From NCBI GenBank assembly GCA_964629975.1, contig CAZVUN010000096.1, positions 1 through 11,724 of the forward strand: DNA of 11,724 nucleotides, given 5' to 3'. Within the stretch, counting starts at the first letter, position 1; each line of letters starts with the position of its first letter. Made by a program: the position numbers and the translations under genes. The notes under the pieces were generated by a model. That model searched no databases, was not told where the DNA came from, and saw only the letters and a program-made list of their open reading frames with translations. Below are positions 6,918-11,724 of the stretch, piece by piece. The DNA is from G020354085 sp964629975 (GTDB lineage: Bacteria > Pseudomonadota > Gammaproteobacteria > Acidiferrobacterales > Sulfurifustaceae).

Positions 6918-7733
6918 TTACGGCGCCTCGCTGACCGGCGCCGGCGGCGCACCGAACTCCTCGAGCCTGAGATCGCCGGGGAAACGCACGATCAGCCCGA
7001 GGATCTTGGCCACGCGTCGCTCGAAGGCTTCGGTGCGCGTTGCCGGATTGTTCTTGAGCGGGCTCGGCAGGGTCGCGGCGAGCTCGACCGCCTGCTGCAG
7101 CGTAAGCTCGCGCGCCGGCACGCCCCAATAGGCTTCGGCCGCGGCCTGCACGCCGTAGAGGCCGGGGCCGAACTCGGCCACGTTGAGGTAGAGCTCAAGG
7201 ATGCGGGTCTTGCTGAGCTGCTGCTCCATGCCCCAGGTCAGCACCAGCTCGTGCCACTTGCGCAGCGGGTTCTTGGCCGGCGTGAGAAACAGATTCTTGA
7301 CCGTCTGCTGCGAGATGGTGCTGGCGCCGAGCGCGAACCGACCCTCCGCCCAGTTGTAGTTCATCGCCTCCTTGAAGGCGATGAGATCGAAGCCCTTGTG
7401 CTCCCAGAAGCGGCTGTCCTCCGCGAGGATCACTGCGCGCGTCAGGTGGCGCGGCAGCTGCGCATACGCGACCGGCTGCCAGCGCGGCTTCGGCCACTGC
7501 GGGTTGCTGGCACGCTGGCGCTCGTACTCGGCGAGAAAGCTCGACTTCGGCACCGGTCCCTGCGCGTACTGCTTCCAGTCCGGCCAGGTGGCGTACAGAT
7601 AGAAGAAATCGGCGAGCAGCAGGATGAGCGCGATGCGCAGCACCCAGCGCAACCCGCGCGCCGTGCGGGCCACGGGGCTAAACCAGCGAGCGAACCAGGT
7701 ACGACGCACGGGCGCGGACAGGACACCGACCAA
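6918..7733 (-). CDS. mtgA: Monofunctional biosynthetic peptidoglycan transglycosylase MtgA
   Basis: Inner-membrane GT51 glycosyltransferase that polymerises lipid II into glycan strands. It has no transpeptidase domain. Counted from the TTG at 7733 (271 residues), a basic N-terminus (FARWFSPVARTARGLR) leads into one membrane anchor at about 30-48. The periplasmic GT51 domain follows, with EDSRFWEHKGFD (catalytic E105), GASTISQQTVKNLFL (136-150) and the RKWHE...RILELYLN motif (158-184, second Glu E180). The C-terminus is short, as expected for a monofunctional enzyme. The start is uncertain. TTG at 7733 is the longest reading after the in-frame stop at 7749-7751. GTG at 7709 (263 residues) is compatible with a -10-like TAGAAT at 7746-7751. 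Neither has a good Shine-Dalgarno. Gene order before glyQ allows read-through into glyQS. Confidence 0.93.
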   Translation of the reverse strand: MVGVLSAPVRRTWFARWFSPVARTARGLRWVLRIALILLLADFFYLYATWPDWKQYAQGPVPKSSFLAEYERQRASNPQWPKPRWQPVAYAQLPRHLTRAVILAEDSRFWEHKGFDLIAFKEAMNYNWAEGRFALGASTISQQTVKNLFLTPAKNPLRKWHELVLTWGMEQQLSKTRILELYLNVAEFGPGLYGVQAAAEAYWGVPARELTLQQAVELAATLPSPLKNNPATRTEAFERRVAKILGLIVRFPGDLRLEEFGAPPAPVSEAP

Positions 7734-7745
7734 ACCGGGGCCGTC

Positions 7746-7751
7746 ATTCTA
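7746..7751 (-). promoter_or_regulatory. Possible -10 element for mtgA
   Basis: The minus strand reads TAGAAT, 5 of 6 to the -10 consensus, just upstream of mtgA. A start near 7739 would leave only 6 nt before the TTG at 7733 but about 30 nt before the GTG at 7709. No convincing -35 is seen in the very GC-rich upstream DNA. Weak support only. Confidence 0.3.
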
Positions 7752-7789
7752 GCCGAGCACCCGCCGGCGCGGCCGGCCCCCGCCCACTA

Positions 7790-7818
7790 TTGGCAAGTGC
7801 GCCGCTTTCCGCTAAGGT
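7790..7818 (+). promoter_or_regulatory. Candidate promoter upstream of the 7825-7931 RNA (sigma70 and/or sigma54 reading)
   Basis: TTGGCA at 7790-7795 and TAAGGT at 7813-7818 are separated by 17 bp, a reasonable sigma70 -35/-10 pair (5/6 and 3/6, with the conserved TA...T kept). The same bases can be read as sigma54: TGGCAAG at 7791-7797 followed by GCT at 7804-7806, with the invariant GG and GC exactly 10 bases apart. The sigma54 site lacks the TT before GC. Start sites would be near 7825 (sigma70) or 7816 (sigma54). The terminator downstream supports transcription in this direction. Confidence 0.45.
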
Positions 7819-7824
7819 GACGCG

Positions 7825-7931
7825 CGGTTTGGGCCAGCGCCTGGATCACCCTGGAGGAGCCGGCCGCGACGCCGGACCATAGCCGAAATAACGAGAGAGT
7901 GACGGGCCCGCGTGCGGGCCCGTTTTCTTTT
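7825..7931 (+). ncRNA. Candidate small RNA or terminated leader
   Basis: About 100 nt between a candidate promoter and a strong terminator, with no plausible coding frame. Visible structure before the terminator: a small hairpin CCAG-CGC-CTGG at 7834-7844, a single-stranded GGAGGAG at 7853-7859, and a hairpin CCGGC...GCCGG at 7860-7875. A 25-nt A-rich linker (7876-7900) follows. The GGAGG is a perfect Shine-Dalgarno with no start codon at a usable distance, so it is not a ribosome site for a visible gene. Several GGA trinucleotides would fit a CsrA/RsmA-binding RNA, but they are few and only partly in loops. It could instead be a 5' leader of the thiolase-like gene at 7995, 64 nt beyond the terminator. 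No known RNA family was recognised. Confidence 0.45.
7903..7931 (+). terminator. Rho-independent terminator
   Basis: A 9-bp all-GC stem, CGGGCCCGC (7903-7911) paired with GCGGGCCCG (7914-7922) around a 2-nt turn (or 8 bp with a CGTG tetraloop), runs straight into TTTTCTTTT at 7923-7931. No T tract follows on the minus strand, so it acts on plus-strand transcription. No plus-strand protein gene lies upstream before the converging region near 2200, which implies a short transcript ends here. Confidence 0.9.
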
Positions 7932-7994
7932 GCAGCTGCGGCGGGCCGGCCCGTGGGGGTACCATGGGCGGCCCGCCGCCTGCCGAGCCGTGCC

Positions 7995-9074
7995 ATGTCG
8001 ACGCCGAACCCTGCAGCCCAGTCCGCTTCCCGTTGCCCGCCGCGGCGTGCGCTCGCGCTGATCTCGGGCGGCCTCGATTCGCTGCTCGCCGCCAAGCTCG
8101 TCCTCGAGCAGGGCGTACACGTCGAGGGCATCAACTTCTACACCGGCTTCTGCGTCGAGGGCCACACCCACGCCATCCGTCGCGCGCACCAGCACAAGCC
8201 CAGGCGCAACAACGCCCTGTGGGTCGCCGAGCAACTCGGCATCAAGCTGCACATCATTGACGTGATCGAGGAATACAAGGACGTCGTGATCAATCCCAGG
8301 CACGGCTACGGCGCCAATCTCAACCCCTGCCTCGACTGCAAGGGCTTCATGGTGCGCAAGGCGCGCGAGTGGATGGATGCGCACGGCTTTGACTTCCTCG
8401 TCACCGGCGAAGTGCTGGGCCAGCGCCCGATGTCGCAGCGCCGCGACACCCTGCCGGTGGTGGAGCGCGAAGGCGGCGCGAGCGACCGGCTGCTGCGGCC
8501 GCTCAGCGCCAGACTGCTTGCGCCGACGCTGCCGGAACGCGAGGGCTGGGTCGACCGCGCCCAGCTCAAGGATTTCAGCGGGCGCTCGCGCAAGCCGCAG
8601 ATGGCGCTCGCCGCACACTACGGCTTCAGCGACTACGCGCAGCCCGCCGGGGGCTGCTGCTTTCTCACCGACGCGCAGTACTCGCACAAGCTCGCCGACC
8701 TGTGGCGCACGCGCGGCCGCAAGGTCTACGAGCTCGACGATATCATGCTGCTCAAGGTCGGCCGGCACCTGCGGCCACGGCCGCACTTCAAGCTGATCGT
8801 GGCGCGCGACGAGGGCGAGAACAATTACCTGCATGGCTACCGCGGCCGCTACCCGCACCTGTATGCACTGAGTCACGTCGGGCCGCTGGTGCTGCTCGAG
8901 GGCACGGCCGACGACGCCGATCTCGAGCTCGCGGCACGCCTGACGGCGCGCTTCGGCAAGGGACGCGACGCGCCCGCTGTCGAGGTTGCGGTTGTCGACA
9001 GCACCGGCACGATGCGCCGCCTGACGGTCGCCCCGCTACCTGCCGGCGAGCTGCCGGCCGAATGGTATCTGTGA
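7995..9074 (+). CDS. PP-loop ATP-dependent tRNA thiolase-like protein (MnmA/ThiI-like)
   Basis: This 359-residue cytoplasmic protein belongs to the PP-loop ATP pyrophosphatase superfamily. Residues 17-145 carry the adenylating domain with PP-loop SGGLDS (24-29). NPCLDCK (110-116) has a CxxC pair (C112, C115), comparable in position to the NPC..C segment of MnmA. VTGEVLGQRPMSQR lies at 136-149. A PAGGCCFLTD motif (217-226) holds C221/C222. The last 110 residues form a separate domain that I recall from PP-loop proteins often labelled 'tRNA (5-methylaminomethyl-2-thiouridylate)-methyltransferase' with an NFACT-R-like C-terminus. Sulfur insertion into tRNA is the likely role, supported by the TusA-family gene that overlaps its stop. 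Product and position of modification are not determined. The ATG at 7995 is chosen; a longer GTG reading would begin inside the terminator. Confidence 0.82.
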   Translation: MSTPNPAAQSASRCPPRRALALISGGLDSLLAAKLVLEQGVHVEGINFYTGFCVEGHTHAIRRAHQHKPRRNNALWVAEQLGIKLHIIDVIEEYKDVVINPRHGYGANLNPCLDCKGFMVRKAREWMDAHGFDFLVTGEVLGQRPMSQRRDTLPVVEREGGASDRLLRPLSARLLAPTLPEREGWVDRAQLKDFSGRSRKPQMALAAHYGFSDYAQPAGGCCFLTDAQYSHKLADLWRTRGRKVYELDDIMLLKVGRHLRPRPHFKLIVARDEGENNYLHGYRGRYPHLYALSHVGPLVLLEGTADDADLELAARLTARFGKGRDAPAVEVAVVDSTGTMRRLTVAPLPAGELPAEWYL

Positions 9075-9301
9075 GCACCACCGAGCTCGACGCCCGCGGT
9101 CTGCTGTGTCCGCTGCCGGTGATCCGTACCCAGGATGCGGTTGCCCGGCTCAAGCCCGGCGATACGCTGGTCGTGCATGCCACCGACCCCGGCGCGCTGC
9201 ACGACATCCCGGCCTGGTGCCGCGTGCACGGCCACACGGTCATCGGCACCGAGCGCGCCGGGCGCAACGTCACCATCACCGTGCGGGTGAGCGGCGCATG
9301 A
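9062..9301 (+). CDS. TusA-family sulfurtransferase (SirA-like)
   Basis: Small sulfur-carrier protein of 79 residues with the family signature LDARGLLCPLPV. The persulfide-carrying Cys is C16 in CPLP, the usual CPxP box at the N-terminal end of helix 1. The rest follows the family: KPGDTLVVHATDPGALHDIPAWCRVHGH, then a terminal strand NVTITVRV. TusA proteins pass sulfane sulfur to a partner. Because this gene overlaps the end of the PP-loop thiolase-like gene, that enzyme is the natural recipient (inference). The ATG at 9062 lies inside the upstream gene (13-nt overlap). A GTG at 9071 overlapping the TGA stop (GTGA) would give 76 residues and is about equally likely. The stop overlaps the CDF start (ATGA). 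Confidence 0.9.
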   Translation: MVSVSTTELDARGLLCPLPVIRTQDAVARLKPGDTLVVHATDPGALHDIPAWCRVHGHTVIGTERAGRNVTITVRVSGA

Positions 9302-10467
9302 GCGACACGCATCACCACGAGTTGCTCGACACCTCGAGTCCGCAGCGCTATCGCGCGAGCCTGCGCGTGACCCTGGTCAACGTTGCTTCCAACCTGGCGC
9401 TCACCGTCGCACAGGTGGTGATCGGGTTTCTCGGTCATTCGCAGGCGCTCATCGCCGATGGCCTGCACACGCTGTCCGACATGCTGGCAGATCTGCTGGT
9501 GCTGCTCGCGCTGCAGCACGGGCGGCACGGGGCCGACGCCGAGCACCCCTACGGGCACGAGCGCATTGAGACCGCAGTCACGCTGATCCTCGGCGTGATC
9601 CTGCTCGGCGTCGGGGCGGGCATCGCCATTCGTGCCGGCATCCGGCTGTACGCGGCCGAGGCCGTCATCGTGCCAAGCCAGCTGACCCTGTGGGTGGCAC
9701 TCGGCACCCTGCTCGCCAAAGAGGCGATGTATCGCTACACGCTGCGCACCGCGGAGCGCTTCGATTCCAACATGCTGCGTGCCAGCGCCTGGCATCACCG
9801 CTCAGATGCCCTGTCCTCGCTGATCGTGGCCGCCGGCATCGGCGGCAGCCTGGTCGGCTTCGTCTACCTCGATGCGCTGGCCGCCATCATCATCGCGGTG
9901 ATGATCGGCAGGATCGGCGTGCAGCTCGCCCGGCAGTCGTTTCGCGAGCTGGTCGACACCGGCCTCGATGCCGAGGAGATCGCCGCCATCCGCCGCGTCA
10001 TCACCGCCGCCGGTGGGGTGAAGGCGCTGCACCTGCTGCGCACGCGCCGCATCGGCGGCAAGGCGCTGGTGGACGTGCACATCATCGTCGATGAGCGCCT
10101 GAGCGTTTCGGAAGGCCACCAGATCAGCGAGACGGTGCGCGCCAGCCTGCTGCGTGAAGTCCCGGGCATCGTCGATGTGATGGTGCACATCGACACCGAA
10201 GACGATGTGCAGGGCGCGAGCTGTGCCCACCTGCCGCTGCGCAGCGTGGTGCTCGCGCGCCTGCAGGACTACTTCCGCGACATCCCGGAAGCCGCGCGTA
10301 TCGAACACACGACCCTGCACTACCTCGACGGTCGCATCGATATCGAGCTGCTGTTGCCGCTCGCGGTGGCCACGGACGCGGCCGGGGCGCGCGCGCTGGC
10401 GGAGCGTTTCGCGCAGGCGGTGCGCCACGATCCGGACATCGGCGCGGTCGATGTGCGCTATCATTGA
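9298..10467 (+). CDS. Cation diffusion facilitator (CDF) metal transporter
   Basis: Inner-membrane metal/proton antiporter of 389 residues exporting a divalent metal to the periplasm. A His-rich start (HHH, 5-7) precedes six membrane segments between about 22 and 210. The membrane metal site is HTLSD (H57, D61) in TM2 and HHRSD (H166, D170) in TM5, a 2-His/2-Asp set typical of Zn/Cd-type CDF proteins; specificity is inferred. A cytoplasmic dimerisation domain of ferredoxin-like form spans about 225-300. A second segment, 317-389, appears to repeat that domain (HYLDGRIDIELLLPL...AQAVRHDPDIGAVDVRY), making the protein longer than the usual roughly 300 residues. The start ATGA overlaps the TusA-like stop, so expression is coupled. 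The stop lies 1 nt before the first NtrC-like site of glnA. Confidence 0.93.
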   Translation: MSDTHHHELLDTSSPQRYRASLRVTLVNVASNLALTVAQVVIGFLGHSQALIADGLHTLSDMLADLLVLLALQHGRHGADAEHPYGHERIETAVTLILGVILLGVGAGIAIRAGIRLYAAEAVIVPSQLTLWVALGTLLAKEAMYRYTLRTAERFDSNMLRASAWHHRSDALSSLIVAAGIGGSLVGFVYLDALAAIIIAVMIGRIGVQLARQSFRELVDTGLDAEEIAAIRRVITAAGGVKALHLLRTRRIGGKALVDVHIIVDERLSVSEGHQISETVRASLLREVPGIVDVMVHIDTEDDVQGASCAHLPLRSVVLARLQDYFRDIPEAARIEHTTLHYLDGRIDIELLLPLAVATDAAGARALAERFAQAVRHDPDIGAVDVRYH

Positions 10468-10468
10468 A

Positions 10469-10485
10469 TGCACCATTTCGGTTCA
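10469..10485. promoter_or_regulatory. NtrC-like binding site 1 upstream of glnA
   Basis: The dyad TGCACC-N5-GGTTCA matches the NtrC (NR-I) consensus TGCACC-N5-GGTGCA at 11 of 12 positions. It is centred at 10477, about 127 bp upstream of the predicted glnA start site, the distance expected for an enhancer. Confidence 0.75.
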
Positions 10486-10499
10486 CCTGTCTGGACGTA

Positions 10500-10516
10500 C
10501 GCCCTTTATTGGTGCA
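10500..10516. promoter_or_regulatory. NtrC-like binding site 2 upstream of glnA
   Basis: The right half GGTGCA (10511-10516) is perfect; the left half CGCCCT matches 3 of 6, giving 9 of 12 overall. Its centre (10508) is 31 bp, about three helical turns, from site 1, matching the spacing of the paired NtrC sites at E. coli glnA. This puts both dimers on the same face of the DNA. Confidence 0.6.
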
Positions 10517-10547
10517 TTTTTCTTCCTTTCTTTCCCATAATGTAGTG

Positions 10548-10560
10548 CAAGTTATTGATT
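10548..10560 (-). promoter_or_regulatory. IHF binding site (perfect consensus)
   Basis: The minus strand reads AATCAATAACTTG, a full match to the IHF consensus WATCAANNNNTTR, inside the AT-richest part of the window. It lies between the NtrC-like sites and the sigma54 promoter, the usual place for an IHF bend that brings the enhancer to the polymerase. Confidence 0.6.
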
Positions 10561-10577
10561 TTAAAAACTCGAATTAA

Positions 10578-10593
10578 TGGCATACAATCTGCT
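10578..10593 (+). promoter_or_regulatory. Sigma54 (-24/-12) promoter of glnA
   Basis: TGGCATACAATCTGCT matches the sigma54 pattern TGGCACG-N4-TTGCW with the invariant GG (10579-10580) and GC (10591-10592) exactly 10 bases apart. Three non-invariant positions differ. Transcription would start near 10604, leaving a leader of about 40 nt before the glnA ATG. It predicts induction under nitrogen limitation by phosphorylated NtrC. Confidence 0.8.
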
Positions 10594-10643
10594 CTAAAAC
10601 AGGGCACAATTTCTCACATCATTCCCTTCTGAGGAGGAAAACC

Positions 10644-11724
10644 ATGGCCGGTGGCGCCGACGTACTGAAGATGATCCAGGAAAAGAACGTGAAGTTCGTC
10701 GACTTCCGTTTTACCGACACCAAGGGCAAGGAGCAGCATGTCTCGGTGCCGGCCCATACTATCGAGGCCGACACCTTCGAGAGCGGCAAGATGTTCGACG
10801 GTTCATCGATTGCCGGCTGGAAGGGCATTCAGGAGTCGGACATGATCCTCATGCCGGAAGCCAGCACCGCCGTGATGGACCCGTTCATGGAGGAGCCGAC
10901 CCTGATCCTGCGCTGTGACGTGGTGGAGCCGTCCACCATGCAGGGCTACGAACGTTGCCCGCGCTCGCTCGCCAAGCGCGCCGAGGCCTACCTCAAGAGC
11001 ACCGGGATCGCCGACACCGCCTATTTCGGCCCGGAGGCGGAGTTCTTCATCCTCGACGACGTGCGCTGGGGCGCGGACATGTCCGGGTCGTTCGTCAAGA
11101 TCGACTCGGAAGAGGCCTCATGGAATACCGAGAAGGTCTACGAGGGCGGCAACCTCGGTCACCGTCCGGGTGTCAAGGGCGGCTACTTCCCGGTACCGCC
11201 GGTCGATTCGCAGCAGGACATCCGCTCGGCCATGTGCCTCGCCATGGAAGAGATGGGCCTGATCATCGAGACCCATCACCACGAAGTGGCGACCGCCGGT
11301 CAGAACGAGATCGGCATGAAGTTCAACACCCTGGTGAAGAAGGCCGATGAGCTGCAGATCTACAAGTACTGCGTGCACAACGTGGCGCACAGCTACGGCA
11401 AGACCGCGACCTTCATGCCGAAGCCCATCGTCGGCGACAACGGTTCAGGGATGCACGTGCACCAGTCGCTCGCCAAGGCCGGCCAGAACCTGTTCTCGGG
11501 CAACGAGTACGGCGGCCTGTCACAGCTCGCGCTCTACTACATCGGCGGCATCATCAAGCATGCCCGGGCACTGAACGCCATCACCAACTCGCTCACCAAC
11601 AGCTACAAGCGCCTGGTGCCGGGTTTCGAGGCCCCGGTGATGCTCGCCTACTCGGCGCGCAACCGCTCGGCCTCGATCCGCATCCCGTACGTGCCGAACC
11701 CGAAGGCGCGCCGCATCGAGGTGC
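10644..11724 (+). CDS. glnA: Type I glutamine synthetase GlnA (3' end cut by window)
   Basis: Dodecameric cytoplasmic enzyme that makes glutamine from glutamate, ammonia and ATP, the main entry of ammonium into metabolism. The 360 codons present contain FTDTKGKEQHVSVP (23-36) and the Asp-50'-type loop FDGSSIAGW (51-59). Metal and substrate residues are in GPEAEFF (E131, E133), HHHEVATAGQNEI (E214, E222), NGSGMHVHQS (H271) and YKRLVPGFEAPV (321-332). NRSASIRIP lies at 340-348. About 110 residues are missing past the window edge, including the Tyr that is adenylylated in this class, so that control cannot be checked. The N-terminus resembles GSI-beta of proteobacteria. The start is fixed by a strong AGGAGG (10632-10637), 6 nt before the ATG, the best ribosome site in the window. 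Confidence 0.98.
   Translation, partial: MAGGADVLKMIQEKNVKFVDFRFTDTKGKEQHVSVPAHTIEADTFESGKMFDGSSIAGWKGIQESDMILMPEASTAVMDPFMEEPTLILRCDVVEPSTMQGYERCPRSLAKRAEAYLKSTGIADTAYFGPEAEFFILDDVRWGADMSGSFVKIDSEEASWNTEKVYEGGNLGHRPGVKGGYFPVPPVDSQQDIRSAMCLAMEEMGLIIETHHHEVATAGQNEIGMKFNTLVKKADELQIYKYCVHNVAHSYGKTATFMPKPIVGDNGSGMHVHQSLAKAGQNLFSGNEYGGLSQLALYYIGGIIKHARALNAITNSLTNSYKRLVPGFEAPVMLAYSARNRSASIRIPYVPNPKARRIEV

Larger units (their letters stand above)
10467..10521 (+). terminator. Possible terminator of the thiolase-TusA-CDF operon
   Basis: A perfect 9-bp inverted repeat, AATGCACCA at 10467-10475 and TGGTGCATT at 10510-10518, begins at the last base of the CDF stop codon. It is followed by TTTTT (10517-10521) and a pyrimidine-rich run to about 10536. 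The loop is long (34 nt) and the stem only moderately GC, so termination would be weak. The same bases are the outer halves of the two NtrC-like sites. Confidence 0.35.

Noticed and set aside
7853..7875. Strong GGAGG as a ribosome site for a small leader peptide
   Set aside because: No ATG, GTG or TTG lies 5-13 nt downstream, so no peptide can be assigned.
7819..7931. SAH riboswitch, 6S RNA or Rsm-type RNA identity for the candidate RNA
   Set aside because: The GAGGAGC and GGA motifs look suggestive, but the required pairing pattern and number of motifs are not present and length does not fit 6S; no family can be named from reading alone.
7899..7994. N-terminal extension of the thiolase-like protein from a GTG at 7899
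   Set aside because: It would translate through the rho-independent terminator stem, and the added residues have no similarity pattern; the ATG at 7995 is preferred.
10536..10541. CATAAT as a second, sigma70 promoter of glnA
   Set aside because: The hexamer is -10-like but no -35 is found at 16-19 bp spacing, so it was not listed as a promoter.
1..11724. CRISPR arrays, tRNA or rRNA genes, phage or plasmid genes
   Set aside because: No spaced direct repeats, no tRNA-like T-loop/acceptor pattern and no mobile-element proteins were seen on either strand.

Overview
This window is GC-rich chromosomal DNA of housekeeping type, about two-thirds G+C by eye, with short intergenic gaps. It most likely comes from a gammaproteobacterium of the Chromatiales/Ectothiorhodospiraceae kind. 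The reasons are the pdxA-rsmA pair, the glyQ-glyS-gmhB-plsC order, the close similarity to gammaproteobacterial versions of these proteins, and a sigma54/NtrC-type glnA promoter. The taxonomic call is inference from gene content and recalled family sequences; no search was run.

Layout. (1) Positions 1-98 are a lower-GC flank with no recognisable gene. A plus-strand cluster follows: pdxA (vitamin B6 synthesis), rsmA/ksgA (16S rRNA dimethylation, overlapping pdxA by 4 nt) and a small secreted DUF2845-like protein. (2) A minus-strand operon converges on it with a gap of only 6 nt. In transcription order it runs glyQ, glyS, a MazG-like NTP pyrophosphohydrolase, gmhB and a PlsC-type acyltransferase, with spacers of 1-5 nt. 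A perfect TATAAT lies upstream of glyQ. (3) mtgA, a monofunctional peptidoglycan glycosyltransferase, lies upstream of glyQ on the same strand. (4) A gap of about 260 nt between mtgA and the next plus-strand gene holds a candidate promoter, about 100 nt of structured sequence and a textbook rho-independent terminator. It is best read as an unannotated small RNA or a terminated leader. (5) A plus-strand operon follows: a PP-loop tRNA-thiolase-like protein, a TusA-family sulfur carrier and a CDF metal transporter, joined by overlapping start and stop codons. (6) glnA (glutamine synthetase) is cut by the window end. It is preceded by an AT-rich regulatory region in which two NtrC-like dyads, a perfect IHF consensus and a sigma54 -24/-12 promoter can all be read.

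Functionally the window is mostly core metabolism: cofactor synthesis, ribosome maturation, glycyl-tRNA charging, envelope precursors (heptose, phosphatidate, peptidoglycan), sulfur transfer probably to tRNA, metal efflux and nitrogen assimilation. No mobile element, CRISPR array, rRNA or tRNA was confirmed. I did not find a clearly new multi-gene system. The most worthwhile leads are the terminated RNA at about 7825-7931, the coupled thiolase-TusA-CDF operon, and the enhancer/IHF/sigma54 layout of glnA, where one NtrC half-site pair may also form a terminator stem.
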